A stretch of 64,000 nt of DNA. Source: Paenibacillus flagellatus (GTDB lineage: Bacteria > Bacillota > Bacilli > Paenibacillales > NBRC-103111). Below, in pieces: positions 38,129 through 47,350 of this stretch. Location of the stretch: assembly GCF_003217775.1 (NCBI RefSeq), contig NZ_QJVJ01000001.1, forward strand, positions 248,001 to 312,000. The letters run 5' to 3'. The notes beneath the pieces were generated by a model that saw only the letters and a program-made list of their open reading frames with translations, ran no database searches and had not been told where the DNA came from. Made by a program: the position numbers and the translations under genes. Position 1 is the first letter of the stretch; the number at the start of each line of letters is the position of its first letter.

Positions 38129-39019
38129 TCACTCTTTGACCGCACCCAGCGTCATGCCTTTGATGAAATAGTTTTGCATGAACGGATAGACGAGCAGGAT
38201 CGGGACGGTCGCCACGATCGTCATCGTCGCGCGGATCGATTGCGGCGTCGTCATCCGCATCAGGTCGGCATCGACCGTGTTGGTCGCGCCGGCGCCGATT
38301 TGCTCGGTCGACTGCATCAAAATTTTCATCAGCTCGTACTGGAGCAGCGTCAGCTTCTCGTCCGTATTGAACAAGTAATTGTCGAGCCAGGCGTTCCAAT
38401 GGCCGACGGAGACGAACAGGGCGATCGTGGCGATGACCGGCAGGCTGATCGGCGCGACGACTCGCAGCAAAGTCTGGAACTCGCCCGCCCCGTCCAGCTT
38501 CGCCGACTCGATCAAGCCCGCCGGCAGCTCGTCGAAGAAGCTGCGCATGATCATGACGTGGAACGCGCCCAGCAAGCCCGGGACGATGTAGACGAGGAAC
38601 GTATTCGTCAGCCCGAGCTGCTTGATCAGCAAATAGTAAGGGATTAACCCGCCGTTGACGTACATGCTGACGACGAGCACCGTATTGAGCGCCTTGCGCA
38701 GGACGAACTCCTTCCGGCTGAGCGCGTAGGCGACCATCATCGTGGCGGCGAGCGCCGCGGCCGTCCCTACAAGCGTTCGGGCGACGGACAGGCCGACGGC
38801 GGAGAACAGCCGGCGGTTTTGGAAGATGAGCGTATAATTGTCGAGCGTAAACTTCCGGGGGAACAGCGTAATGCCGCCGCGAAGCGTATCCATCGATTCG
38901 TTCAGCGATATGGCGAGCAGGTTCCAGAACGGATACAGCGTAGCCGCTCCGAGCAGCGCCAGCGCCGCATAGTTCGCCGCATCGAACGCGATCCCGCCCC
39001 GGGTTCGTTTCGTTCTCAT
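38129..39019 (-). CDS. sugar ABC transporter permease (YtcP/LplC type)
   Basis: 296 residues, about six membrane segments, EAA-like loop ESAKLDGAGEFQTLLRV. ATG 39019 follows GAGGAGG. Ends 71 bases before the binding-protein gene. Works with the LplB-type permease; no ATPase is encoded in the locus. Confidence 0.92.
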   Translation of the reverse strand: MRTKRTRGGIAFDAANYAALALLGAATLYPFWNLLAISLNESMDTLRGGITLFPRKFTLDNYTLIFQNRRLFSAVGLSVARTLVGTAAALAATMMVAYALSRKEFVLRKALNTVLVVSMYVNGGLIPYYLLIKQLGLTNTFLVYIVPGLLGAFHVMIMRSFFDELPAGLIESAKLDGAGEFQTLLRVVAPISLPVIATIALFVSVGHWNAWLDNYLFNTDEKLTLLQYELMKILMQSTEQIGAGATNTVDADLMRMTTPQSIRATMTIVATVPILLVYPFMQNYFIKGMTLGAVKE

Positions 39020-39044
39020 GGGGGTATGCCTCCTCGGGGTTCGT

Positions 39045-39992
39045 CTATAGGACGTGGGACTGGCCGAGACGCTTCGCGGCCGTATTCACGGCAAGCACCA
39101 AGGCGATGCTGACCGCCGACTTGAACATGCTGATCGCCACGCCGTACGAGTAGTCGCCGATCGACAACGAATAGTCGAGCGCGTACAGATCGAGCACTTG
39201 GGAATAGTCCATGACCAGGCTGTTGCCGAGCAGCATTTGCGACTCGTAGCCGGTCGACACCAGCTGACCGACGGCCAGAATGAGCAGCATGATCGCGGTC
39301 GGGTACAGGCTGGGCAGCGAGATCCGCATCATTTTGCCGAACCGTCCGGCGCCGTCCACTTCGGCCGCCTCGTAAATTTCCGGATTGACGCCGGCCAGCA
39401 CGGCCAAATAAATGATCGTGCTCCAGCCAAGCTCCTTCCACAATGCGGCGATCGTATGAATCGCCCAAAACCACGTTTCCTTCGCGAGAAAATAGATCGG
39501 CTCGTTCACAAGCCCGAGCCCCGTCAGCAGCTCGTTCAACGGACCGCGGTCCGGCGACAGCACGTAGACGACGATGTTCGAGAGGACGACCCACGACACG
39601 AAATGCGGAATGTAGGCGATCGTCTGAATCGTCCGCTTGAACAGCGTCGACCGTACCTCGTTCAGCAGCAGCGCCAAACCGATCGCGCCGGCGAATCCGG
39701 CCACGAGGCTCATCGCGCTCATCGCGAGCGTATTGCGGAGCACCGTATAGAAGCGATCGTCCCCGAACAGCTTGGCGAACTGGTCCAGCCCGACGAAAGG
39801 GCTTCCAAAAATGCCTTTCGGAACGGAATATTTTTGAAACGCCATGATCCAGCCCCATAGGGGCAAATAGTGAAAGACGAACAAAACGCCGACGAAAGGA
39901 ACCGACATCAACAGCAGCTCGTATTGGGTCGACAGCTTTCGAAGCCACCCCCGCTTTCGTGCCGTTCGCTGCGTCTTGGCCGGCAATGTCAC
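39045..39992 (-). CDS. sugar ABC transporter permease (LplB type)
   Basis: 315 residues, about six membrane segments, EAA-like loop EAAEVDGAGRFGKMMRI. First gene of the second sugar locus. The start is probably GTG 39992; the nearest strong ribosome site (GGGGAGGAGAG) is some 25-30 bases upstream, so the exact start is uncertain and no other in-frame start codon fits it better. Confidence 0.88.
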   Translation of the reverse strand: MTLPAKTQRTARKRGWLRKLSTQYELLLMSVPFVGVLFVFHYLPLWGWIMAFQKYSVPKGIFGSPFVGLDQFAKLFGDDRFYTVLRNTLAMSAMSLVAGFAGAIGLALLLNEVRSTLFKRTIQTIAYIPHFVSWVVLSNIVVYVLSPDRGPLNELLTGLGLVNEPIYFLAKETWFWAIHTIAALWKELGWSTIIYLAVLAGVNPEIYEAAEVDGAGRFGKMMRISLPSLYPTAIMLLILAVGQLVSTGYESQMLLGNSLVMDYSQVLDLYALDYSLSIGDYSYGVAISMFKSAVSIALVLAVNTAAKRLGQSHVL

Positions 39993-40034
39993 GCCGCTTG
40001 CTTGGCTTTCGATCGATCTCTCCTCCCCTCTTCG

Positions 40035-40052
40035 GTCTGGCTTTCAGTATAA
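40035..40052 (-). promoter_or_regulatory. promoter element of the second lplB-type operon
   Basis: Minus-strand TTATACTGAAAGCCAGAC (40052-40035) with TATACT as -10, 54 bases from the start codon. It closely matches the element at 9649-9633 in front of the other lplB-type operon, differing by one base and one insertion over 17 bases. Confidence 0.5.
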
Positions 40053-40130
40053 GGAGATTGCGGCCGCGGGCCTATCCGGGAAAATGGAGAACAATACCGG
40101 GGAACATGCAGACGTGCGGGGCGGTCCGCG

Positions 40131-40166
40131 AAAAAGGCCGAACCCCCGTCGGGCGACGGGGGTTCG
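40131..40166 (-). terminator. terminator after the lipoate ligase gene
   Basis: Perfect 13-bp stem (40139-40151 with 40154-40166) and TTTTT on the minus strand at 40135-40131, 30 bases after the stop. Confidence 0.85.
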
Positions 40167-40195
40167 ATTCTTTCTCGCTATGCGGCGGCTTCCGT

Positions 40196-41185
40196 TCAAA
40201 TCAACAGCTCCAGCCATTGCTCCTTCGTCACTGCGCCGAAGTAATACGACAGATCGACGCCTTCCAGCGCGTCGCGAAGCGACGCTTCGTCATACTTGAC
40301 GCCGACGAGCTTGTCCGCGAATTCGCGGGCGTCGCCTACGCCGAAGAAGTCGCCGTAGACGGCGGCTCCGGCGATTTTGCCACCCTCCACGTTCAGGCGG
40401 ACGTCGTACGTGCCCGCCCCTTCGATCCGCTTCGTCTTCTGGACGTTGAAGGAGGGAGACCTGCCGTAGTTCCAATCCCAGCTCCGGTACCGTTCGTCCG
40501 CCAGCTTGCGGACCGCTTCCCAATCGGCGTCGGACAGCTTGTACTCCGGCACGTCGTTCCCGCCGAAGATCGATTCGAGCAAGGCGGTGCGGAATTGACC
40601 GATCGTCATCGGCTCGCGCAAAAATTCGGAGATGTTCGCCACCCGGCTGCGGATCGATTTGACGCCCTTCGACTGGATTTTGGCGAGGTTGACGTTCAGC
40701 GCCGATACGACGTTATCGATCTCCGAATCGAACATGAGCGTCCCGTGGCTGAACATCCGGCCCTTCGTCGAATATTGCGCGTTGCCGGATATTTTCCGTT
40801 CGCCGACCTGGATGTCGTTGCGCCCGGTCAGCTCCGCCTCGACGCCGAGCTTGCGCAGCGCCCGGACGACCGGCTCGGTAAACTTGCGGTAATTGTGGAA
40901 CGACTTGCCGTCGTCGTTCGTGATGAAGCTGAAATTCAAGTTGCCGAGATCGTGGTAGACGGCACCGCCGCCGGACAGGCGCCGGACGACATGGATGCCG
41001 TTGTCCTTCACGTACGCGGCGTTGATTTCCTCGATCGTGTTCTGGTTTTTGCCGATGATGATCGAAGGCTCGTTGATGTAGAACAATAAGTAGTCCTCGT
41101 CGGCGGGAAACGTTTTGAGCGCATATTCCTCGAGCGCCAAGTTGAGCGCCGGATCGGTAATGCCGCGGTTGTCGATGAACAGCAT
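40196..41185 (-). CDS. lplJ: lipoate-protein ligase
   Basis: 329 residues. Catalytic domain with NLALEEYAL, IGKNQNTIEEIN, the RRLSGGGAVYHD lipoyl-binding loop and GRNDI...RKISGNAQ, plus the C-terminal accessory domain. It activates free lipoate with ATP and attaches it to the E2 and GcvH proteins. ATG 41185 has GAGGAG 7-8 bases upstream; the longer frame to 41362 lacks one. A minus-strand TATAGT lies about 50 bases upstream. Single-gene unit. Confidence 0.95.
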   Translation of the reverse strand: MLFIDNRGITDPALNLALEEYALKTFPADEDYLLFYINEPSIIIGKNQNTIEEINAAYVKDNGIHVVRRLSGGGAVYHDLGNLNFSFITNDDGKSFHNYRKFTEPVVRALRKLGVEAELTGRNDIQVGERKISGNAQYSTKGRMFSHGTLMFDSEIDNVVSALNVNLAKIQSKGVKSIRSRVANISEFLREPMTIGQFRTALLESIFGGNDVPEYKLSDADWEAVRKLADERYRSWDWNYGRSPSFNVQKTKRIEGAGTYDVRLNVEGGKIAGAAVYGDFFGVGDAREFADKLVGVKYDEASLRDALEGVDLSYYFGAVTKEQWLELLI

Positions 41186-41589
41186 GGCGTTCACTCCTCG
41201 GTATCGGTAACGAATGGGGCCGCAAACGGACGGCTCGATTACCACTATACCGCATCGGGGCGAAACGATCCACTTCGTCCGGCGCCGGACGGTCGGCGCG
41301 TGTAACGGCCGGCCGAAAACGCCATGTAAATGTAATGTAAATTGACACAGATTGCTTTCCAAATCGATTCAGAACGAAAAACGTAAACGAAAACGATGTA
41401 TCCCGTTAGAAAACCTGACAATTCCAAATGATGATTCATGGCTGTTTGTGCTCATTTAGTCTCGAAACCATCCTTGATAACGCTTTACAAACTATAAACG
41501 GGCGTATATAATCATAATCATCGACAAATAAGCGCAAATGAGCACGGCGATCGAATGGAAAGATGCGCCGAAAGGAGGAACCGTCCCAC
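41186..41589. other. 404-base intergenic region between lplJ and fruR
   Basis: Divergent control region. It holds a probable lplJ -10 (TATAGT, minus strand), three direct TGTAA repeats just before a TTGACA at 41342-41347, and the fru promoter with flanking inverted repeats listed separately. No small gene was recognised. Confidence 0.6.
41448..41545 (+). promoter_or_regulatory. fru operon promoter with two distant operator-like repeats and a cre-like site
   Basis: TTTACA (41484-41489) and TATAAT (41507-41512) with a 17-base spacer. GTGCTCATTT at 41448-41457 and its exact complement AAATGAGCAC at 41536-41545 flank the promoter, 88 bases apart centre to centre. TTGATAACGCTTTACA (41474-41489) matches the CcpA consensus at about 13 of 16 positions and covers the -35 box. 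The repeats fit looping control by the FruR encoded downstream. Confidence 0.7.
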
Positions 41590-42369
41590 ATGCTGTTCGA
41601 AGAAGAGCGAAAGCGGAAAATCGCCGAATACGTGCAGGAGCGCGGCCGGGCGTCGGTACCGGAGCTGGCCGCCCTGTACCAAGTGTCCGAATCGACGGTC
41701 CGCCGGGATTTGCGGGATTTGGAGGAAGCGAAGCGGCTCCGGCGGACGCACGGCGGCGCGGTTGCCGTCCAGGAAGACAATGCGGAGCCATCCTTCCTCG
41801 AAAAGGAAGACCGGTTCCGCTCCGAGAAGGAAGCGATCGCGCTTAAAGCGGCGTCCAGCGTCGAGGAAGGCGACATCGTCTTCTTGGATTCGGGTACGAC
41901 CACCTACTATATGGCCCAGCATCTCAAATCGTTTCAGAAGCTGACCGTCGTGACCAATTCGGTCATGATCGCGCACGAGCTTGGCCATGCGAAGCAGATC
42001 GACCTTGTCGTCGCGGGCGGCACGCTTCGGCACGAGACGCTGTCGATGGTCGGCCCCGTCGCCGATCGCGCGATCGAATCGCTCCGGGTCAACAAGCTGT
42101 TTCTCGCCATCAACGCCATCGACCGGGACGGCGGGCTGACGACGCCCCACTTGGCCGAAGCGGCGACGAAGCGGGCGATGGTCCGATCGGCCACTCAGGT
42201 GATCTTGGTGGCCGACCATAGCAAGTTCGGCAAGGTCGCCTTCGGCAAAGTCGCGGACATCTCCGACGTCCATCATTGCATTACGGACGACGGGCTGCCG
42301 GAATCCTGGATGAAGGAGCTCGAAGCGGAAGGCGTAAAAGTCACACTGGCCAGGGGGCGCGCAAGATGA
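41590..42369 (+). CDS. fruR: DeoR-family repressor of the fructose operon
   Basis: 259 residues: N-terminal winged helix (about 1-58; VPELAALYQVSESTVRRDLRDLE, RTHGGAV) and a sugar-isomerase-like sensor domain (DSGTTTYYMAQ, VVAGGTLR, DRDGGLTT, DHSKFG). It would release DNA when fructose-1-phosphate binds, as in other FruR/DeoR proteins. ATG 41590 has AGGAGG 10 bases upstream. The stop overlaps the fruK start as ATGA. Confidence 0.92.
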   Translation: MLFEEERKRKIAEYVQERGRASVPELAALYQVSESTVRRDLRDLEEAKRLRRTHGGAVAVQEDNAEPSFLEKEDRFRSEKEAIALKAASSVEEGDIVFLDSGTTTYYMAQHLKSFQKLTVVTNSVMIAHELGHAKQIDLVVAGGTLRHETLSMVGPVADRAIESLRVNKLFLAINAIDRDGGLTTPHLAEAATKRAMVRSATQVILVADHSKFGKVAFGKVADISDVHHCITDDGLPESWMKELEAEGVKVTLARGRAR

Positions 42370-43316
42370 ACGGTTCCGTTCTCACACTCACCATGAATCC
42401 CGCCATCGACAAAACGGTAACCGTCGATCAGCTGACGTTCGGCGAATTGAACCGCATCCGTACCGTTCGGACGGACGCGGGAGGCAAAGGGATCAACGTC
42501 GCGAAGGTGCTGAAGCGCTTCGCGGTTCCGGTAACGGCTTGGGGCATCCGGGCGGGCCGCGAAGGACAGACGCTCGCGGACAAATTGGACGAATACGGCA
42601 TCCCTTCCTTCTTCCTCGAATCGGACGGACAGACGCGGACGAATTTGAAGGTGGTGGACGCAAGCACGAAACGGACGACCGAGCTGAACGAGCCCGGCTT
42701 CACGCCTTCTCCCGCCGTGCTGGAACGGTTCGAGTCCGCTCTCGAGCACATGCTGAAGAACGTCCCGATCGTCGTCCTGGGAGGAAGTCTTCCTCCGGGC
42801 GTGCCCGCCGATTATTATCGCCGGCTGATCGGAACGGCGAACCGGCACGGCGTCCGGGTCATTCTCGATGCGGACGGGGAAGCGCTTGCCCGCGGCATCG
42901 AGGCGAAGCCGTTCGCCGTCAAGCCGAACATCCACGAGCTGGAGGCGCTGCTCGGCGAGCGTCTCTCGACCGACGCCGATATCGTGCGGGCGGCCGGTTC
43001 GCTGCTCGACCGAGGCGTCGAGCTCGTCCTCGTCTCCATGGGAGGAGACGGCTCGATCGCGGTCGACCGCCGCCGGGCGATCCGGGCGACGCCGTTCCCG
43101 ATTACGCCGCAAAGCACTGTAGGCGCCGGAGACTCGATGGTCGCCGCCATGGCGTACAGCTTCATGAACGGCCTTTCTTTGGAGGAGACCGCGCGCTGGA
43201 CGTCGGCGGCCGGGACGATTACCGCTTCGAAGTCCGGCACCGACGTTTGTACGCTCGACGAAGTGAAGCGATGCCTCGGCCTCGTTCGTTTGTCGGATAT
43301 TCCGCTTCCCGTATAA
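42366..43316 (+). CDS. fruK: 1-phosphofructokinase
   Basis: 316 residues, PfkB/ribokinase fold: NPAIDKTV, DAGGKGINVAKVLK, PNIHELEALLG and catalytic GAGDSMVAAMAY. Converts fructose-1-P to fructose-1,6-bisphosphate. Begins inside the fruR stop (ATGA), so its translation is coupled. Confidence 0.95.
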   Translation: MNGSVLTLTMNPAIDKTVTVDQLTFGELNRIRTVRTDAGGKGINVAKVLKRFAVPVTAWGIRAGREGQTLADKLDEYGIPSFFLESDGQTRTNLKVVDASTKRTTELNEPGFTPSPAVLERFESALEHMLKNVPIVVLGGSLPPGVPADYYRRLIGTANRHGVRVILDADGEALARGIEAKPFAVKPNIHELEALLGERLSTDADIVRAAGSLLDRGVELVLVSMGGDGSIAVDRRRAIRATPFPITPQSTVGAGDSMVAAMAYSFMNGLSLEETARWTSAAGTITASKSGTDVCTLDEVKRCLGLVRLSDIPLPV

Positions 43317-43340
43317 AACCCACTTGAGGAGGAGAACAAC

Positions 43341-44705
43341 ATGACCCGGAAAATTGTTGCGGTTACGGCTTGCCCGACCGGCGTCGCCCACACGTACATG
43401 GCCGCCGAGTCGCTGGCCAAAGCGGCGAAAGAACGGCAAATCGAGCTGAAGGTCGAGACGCGCGGCGCCGTCGGCGTCGAGAACGAAATTACGGAAGCGG
43501 AAATCGCCGAAGCTCATGCCGTCATCCTGGCGGCCGATACCGACGTGCTCGAGTCCCGCTTCGCCGGGAAGCCGGTCGTCAAAGTTCACGTCGCGCAAGC
43601 GATCAAAGACCCGAACGGGCTGCTCGACCAGGCGCTCGCCATGAAGCCGGCCGAGCCGGCCGACGTCCCGAAGAGCCCGGAGCGGACGAAAGCCGCCCGT
43701 ACCGGCCCCTACAAGCATCTCATGACCGGCGTGTCGGCGATGCTGCCGCTCGTCGTGGCGGGCGGTCTCCTCATCGCGCTGTCGTTCCTGTTCGGCATCG
43801 AAGCGTTCAAGGAGAAAGGGACGATGGCCGCCGCGCTGATGAATATCGGCGGCGGAGCCGCCTTCGCGCTCATGGTCCCGGTACTGTCCGGCTTCATCGC
43901 CTTCTCGATCGCGGAGAAGCCGGGGCTCGCCCCGGGCTTGGTCGGCGGCATGCTCGCCTCGCAGGCGGGCGCCGGATTTCTCGGCGGCATCGTCGCCGGA
44001 TTTTTGGCCGGATACGTCGCCAAATGGCTCAAAGCCGGCATCAAGCTTCCGCGCAACCTCGAAGGCTTGAAGCCGATCCTGCTCATTCCGCTGATCGCCA
44101 CGGCCGTGACGGGACTGCTCATGGTGTATGTAATCGGGGAGCCGGTGAAATATATAATGGACAGCTTGACCGATTGGCTGAAATCGCTCGGCTCCGCCAA
44201 CGCCGTCCTCCTCGGGCTCATCCTCGGCGCCATGATGGCGTTCGACATGGGCGGCCCGCTTAATAAAGCGGCCTATACGTTCGCCGTCGGGCTCGTCGGC
44301 AGCGACGTATTCGGCCCGATGGCCGCCGTCATGGCGGCCGGCATGACGCCGCCGCTCGGCTTGTGGCTCGCGACCGTGATCGCGCCGAAGAAGTTTACGC
44401 AGGAAGAACGCGACGGCGGCAAATCGGCCGGCGTGCTCGGCCTCGCCTTCATCACCGAAGGCGCGATCCCGTTCGCGGCCGGCGACCCGTTCCGCGTCAT
44501 CCCGTCCATCATGGCCGGCTCGGCCGTGACCGGCGCGCTGTCGATGCTGTTCGGCGCCACGCTTCGCGCGCCTCACGGCGGACTGTTCGTCCTCGCGATT
44601 CCGAATGCGGTCAGCCATGTCGCGCTGTACGCTCTGGCGATCGCGATCGGAACGGCGATCACCGCCCTGCTGCTTTCCCTGCTGAAAAAACGGGTAACCC
44701 CCTAA
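43341..44705 (+). CDS. fruA: fructose-specific PTS enzyme IIBC
   Basis: 454 residues: IIB domain (about 1-100; active Cys in TACPTGVAHTYMAAE), linker rich in Lys/Pro, and IIC membrane domain of about nine segments with FDMGGPLNKAAY and ITEGAIPFAAGDP. It transports fructose and phosphorylates it to fructose-1-P. Unlike B. subtilis FruA, the IIA domain is a separate protein. GAGGAGGAG precedes the ATG. Confidence 0.93.
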   Translation: MTRKIVAVTACPTGVAHTYMAAESLAKAAKERQIELKVETRGAVGVENEITEAEIAEAHAVILAADTDVLESRFAGKPVVKVHVAQAIKDPNGLLDQALAMKPAEPADVPKSPERTKAARTGPYKHLMTGVSAMLPLVVAGGLLIALSFLFGIEAFKEKGTMAAALMNIGGGAAFALMVPVLSGFIAFSIAEKPGLAPGLVGGMLASQAGAGFLGGIVAGFLAGYVAKWLKAGIKLPRNLEGLKPILLIPLIATAVTGLLMVYVIGEPVKYIMDSLTDWLKSLGSANAVLLGLILGAMMAFDMGGPLNKAAYTFAVGLVGSDVFGPMAAVMAAGMTPPLGLWLATVIAPKKFTQEERDGGKSAGVLGLAFITEGAIPFAAGDPFRVIPSIMAGSAVTGALSMLFGATLRAPHGGLFVLAIPNAVSHVALYALAIAIGTAITALLLSLLKKRVTP

Positions 44706-44729
44706 ACGATATCGAAGGAGCTGGACAAG

Positions 44730-45182
44730 ATGAACGCAACCGCCTTGCTGCACGACCAATCGATAAGGATCCCGCTGGACGCGGCCGACAAAGCTTCCGC
44801 CATCGAAGCGATGGTCGATTCGCTCGTTTCGGCCGGCGTCGTCGCCGACAAAACCGCTTATTTGGAAGCCGTGACGAACCGCGAGAAAACCGGCTCGACC
44901 GGGATCGGCTTCGGCGTGGCGATCCCCCACGGCAAATCGGCCGGCGTCAGCCGCCCGGGCCTCGCCTTCGCGAAGCTGGCGAAGCCGATCGACTGGGATT
45001 CGCTCGACGGCCAGCCCGTTACGGCCGCCTTCATGATTGCCGTCCCGGAAGAAGCGGCCGGCAACGAGCATTTGCAAATTTTGATCGCCATCTCGAGAAA
45101 ATTGATCGACGAATCGTTCCGCAGCCGGCTGATGGCCGTAAGCGATCCGCAAGAGCTGATCCGCTTGATGGAAACGATTTGA
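44730..45182 (+). CDS. fructose-specific PTS enzyme IIA
   Basis: 150 residues, PTS_EIIA type 2. The phosphorylated His is in VAIPHGKSAG, preceded by REKTGSTGIGFG. It carries phosphate from HPr to the IIB domain. AAGGAG lies 9 bases before the ATG; 24-base gap to the IIBC gene. Confidence 0.92.
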   Translation: MNATALLHDQSIRIPLDAADKASAIEAMVDSLVSAGVVADKTAYLEAVTNREKTGSTGIGFGVAIPHGKSAGVSRPGLAFAKLAKPIDWDSLDGQPVTAAFMIAVPEEAAGNEHLQILIAISRKLIDESFRSRLMAVSDPQELIRLMETI

Positions 45183-45201
45183 CGAACGGAGGGGAAACCA
45201 G

Positions 45202-45474
45202 ATGTACAGCAAAGAAACGACGATCCGGAACGAATCCGGCTTCCATATCCGCCCGGCCCAATTGTTCGTCGAGCAAGCGGGACGCTATCAATCCAAAATC
45301 ACGCTGCTGTCCAAAGCCGCAAACGCCGAGGTGGACGCCAAAAGCATCCTCGGCCTCATGACGCTCGGCCTGTCGCAGGGCAATCCGGTCGTCGTCGCCG
45401 CGGAAGGCCCGGACGAACGGGAAGCGGTCGAGTCGCTCGTCGCCTTGATCGACGGCGGCTTCGGGGAAGCGTAA
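45202..45474 (+). CDS. ptsH: phosphocarrier protein HPr
   Basis: 90 residues. His15-type site in ESGFHIRPAQLFVEQ and a Ser46-type site in DAKSILGLM, so both PTS phosphorylation and HPr-kinase regulation are possible. It may be a fructose-specific HPr or the general one. Its TAA shares one base with the ptsI ATG (TAATG). Confidence 0.93.
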   Translation: MYSKETTIRNESGFHIRPAQLFVEQAGRYQSKITLLSKAANAEVDAKSILGLMTLGLSQGNPVVVAAEGPDEREAVESLVALIDGGFGEA

Positions 45475-47258
45475 TGAACGGCGGCGGAAAGGCGGTGGCA
45501 CCGGACATGCCGGAGACGATCATACAAGGACTGGGCGTATCGGAAGGCGTCCGGGTCGGCAAGGCGTTCGTCTACGCGCCGGCTCGGGCGATCGCGGACG
45601 ACGATCGCAAGACGGACCGGCCCGAGCTCGAAACGGAGAAGCTGCGGAACGCCAAAGCGGCGAGCGTCTCCGAGCTCGAGGAGCTGGTCCTCCGGACGGC
45701 GGAGAAGCTGGGCGAAGAGCGGGCGGTCATCTTGAAAGGACAGATCAGCATGCTGAACGATCCGTCCTTTTATCCCGCGATGGAGAAGCTGATCGCGGCG
45801 GAAGGCTGGACCGCGGAGACGGCGGTGCGGAAAGTGACCGCCCAGACGGCCGCGCTGTTCGAGAGCATGGCGAACGACTACATGCGCGAGCGCGCGGCGG
45901 ACGTGCGCGATATCGGCGGCAGGCTGCTCGGGAACGTCCGGGGCGACAAAGGCCGCAAGCTGAGCGACATCCGTGAGGAAGTGATCCTCGTCGCGGACGA
46001 TTTGACCCCTTCCGATACGGTGCAGCTGGACAAAAGCCTCGTGCTCGGCTTCGTGACGCGAATCGGCGGGAAGACGTCGCACACGGCCATTCTGGCCAAT
46101 TCGCTCGGCATCGCCGCCATCCTCGGCGCCGGAGACGGCATCGACGCGATCCGCGACGGCGATCCGCTCGCGATCGACGGGGCGACGGGAACATGCGTCA
46201 TCCGCCCCGAGCCGTCCACCGTGGATGCGTACCGCGAGCGGATGGAGCGGCAGGAGGAAGCGCGCCAGCGGCTCCAAGCGTTCGCCGGACAAGAGGCGGT
46301 GACGACGGACGGCTTCCGGGTCGAGATCGCGGCCAATATCGGCACGCCGGAGGAAGCGGCCGGACTGATCGGGCGCGGAGCCGAAGCGGTCGGGCTGTAC
46401 CGGACCGAATTTTTGTTCATGAGCCGCAGCGCCATGCCGGACGAGGATGAACAGTACGAAGCGTACAAAGCGGCGGCCGAAGCGATGCAAGGACGGCCGG
46501 TCGTCATCCGGACGCTGGATGTCGGCGGGGACAAGGAGCTGCCTTACTTGAGCGTTCCCCACGAGATGAATCCGTTTCTCGGCTACCGCGCCATCCGGCT
46601 CTGTCTGGACCGGCAGGACTTGTTCGTCACGCAGCTCCGCGCCATCCTGCGGGCGAGCGCTCACGGCACGATCAAGATCATGTTCCCGATGATTTCCGGC
46701 TTGGCCGAATGGCGCCGGGCGAAGGCCGTGTACGACAACGTGCGCGCCGATCTGCTTCGGGACCACGTGCCGATCGCCGACCGGATCGAGCTCGGCATCA
46801 TGGTCGAAATTCCGTCGGCCGCCCTGCAGGCCGACCGGTTCGCCAAGGAAGTCGACTTTTTCAGCATCGGGACGAACGATCTGGTCCAGTATACGGTCGC
46901 TGTCGACCGGATGAACGAGCAGGTCGCCGGCCTGTACGATTACTTCCACCCCGCCGTTATCCGGCTCATCAAGCGGGTGATCGACGCCTCGGTCGAACGG
47001 GGCATCTGGACCGGGATGTGCGGCAGCATGGCCGGCGACCCGCTCGCGGCACCGCTGCTCGTCGGCCTCGGGCTTCACGAATGGAGCATGGCTCCTTCGG
47101 CCATGCAGAAGATCAAGCGCGAAGTTCGGCGGATGGATCGCGCAGCTTGCCAAGAGCTCGCGGAGCGCATCCTGGACATGGATACGCCGGAGGAAGTCCG
47201 GGACGCGCTGGAGCGATTCCAGCATCGTCTTCCCGATGGAGACACCGGACAATCGTAA
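45474..47258 (+). CDS. ptsI: PTS enzyme I (PEP-protein phosphotransferase)
   Basis: 594 residues: N-terminal HPr-binding and phospho-His domain (GGKTSHTAILANSLGIAAILG), PEP-binding barrel with GLYRTEFLFM, LDVGGDKELPYL, SIGTNDLVQY and GMCGSMAGDP containing the catalytic Cys. It starts the phosphate relay. Enzyme I being encoded at the end of a fructose operon makes the pathway self-sufficient. Confidence 0.95.
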   Translation: MNGGGKAVAPDMPETIIQGLGVSEGVRVGKAFVYAPARAIADDDRKTDRPELETEKLRNAKAASVSELEELVLRTAEKLGEERAVILKGQISMLNDPSFYPAMEKLIAAEGWTAETAVRKVTAQTAALFESMANDYMRERAADVRDIGGRLLGNVRGDKGRKLSDIREEVILVADDLTPSDTVQLDKSLVLGFVTRIGGKTSHTAILANSLGIAAILGAGDGIDAIRDGDPLAIDGATGTCVIRPEPSTVDAYRERMERQEEARQRLQAFAGQEAVTTDGFRVEIAANIGTPEEAAGLIGRGAEAVGLYRTEFLFMSRSAMPDEDEQYEAYKAAAEAMQGRPVVIRTLDVGGDKELPYLSVPHEMNPFLGYRAIRLCLDRQDLFVTQLRAILRASAHGTIKIMFPMISGLAEWRRAKAVYDNVRADLLRDHVPIADRIELGIMVEIPSAALQADRFAKEVDFFSIGTNDLVQYTVAVDRMNEQVAGLYDYFHPAVIRLIKRVIDASVERGIWTGMCGSMAGDPLAAPLLVGLGLHEWSMAPSAMQKIKREVRRMDRAACQELAERILDMDTPEEVRDALERFQHRLPDGDTGQS

Positions 47259-47262
47259 TAGG

Positions 47263-47296
47263 AAAAAGAGTCCCGCGCGGTCGCGGGACTCTTTTT
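47263..47296. terminator. bidirectional terminator
   Basis: Perfect 15-bp stem beginning AAAAAGAGTCCCGCG with a four-base loop and TTTTT; it serves ptsI and the convergent YitT-type gene. Confidence 0.9.
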
Positions 47297-47303
47297 CTGT
47301 TCC

Positions 47304-47343
47304 ATCGTATCGATCTATCGTATCGATTCTATCGTATCGATTC
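47304..47343. repeat. three tandem copies of a 13-14 base unit
   Basis: ATCGTATCGATCT, ATCGTATCGATTCT and ATCGTATCGATTC, containing the palindrome ATCGAT each time, lie between the terminator and the stop at 47351. Confidence 0.8.
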
Positions 47344-47350
47344 GCCGCGC

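Noticed and set aside
41325-41347. Second promoter for fruR with TGTAA repeats and TTGACA
   Set aside because: No -10 box at a suitable distance from the TTGACA.
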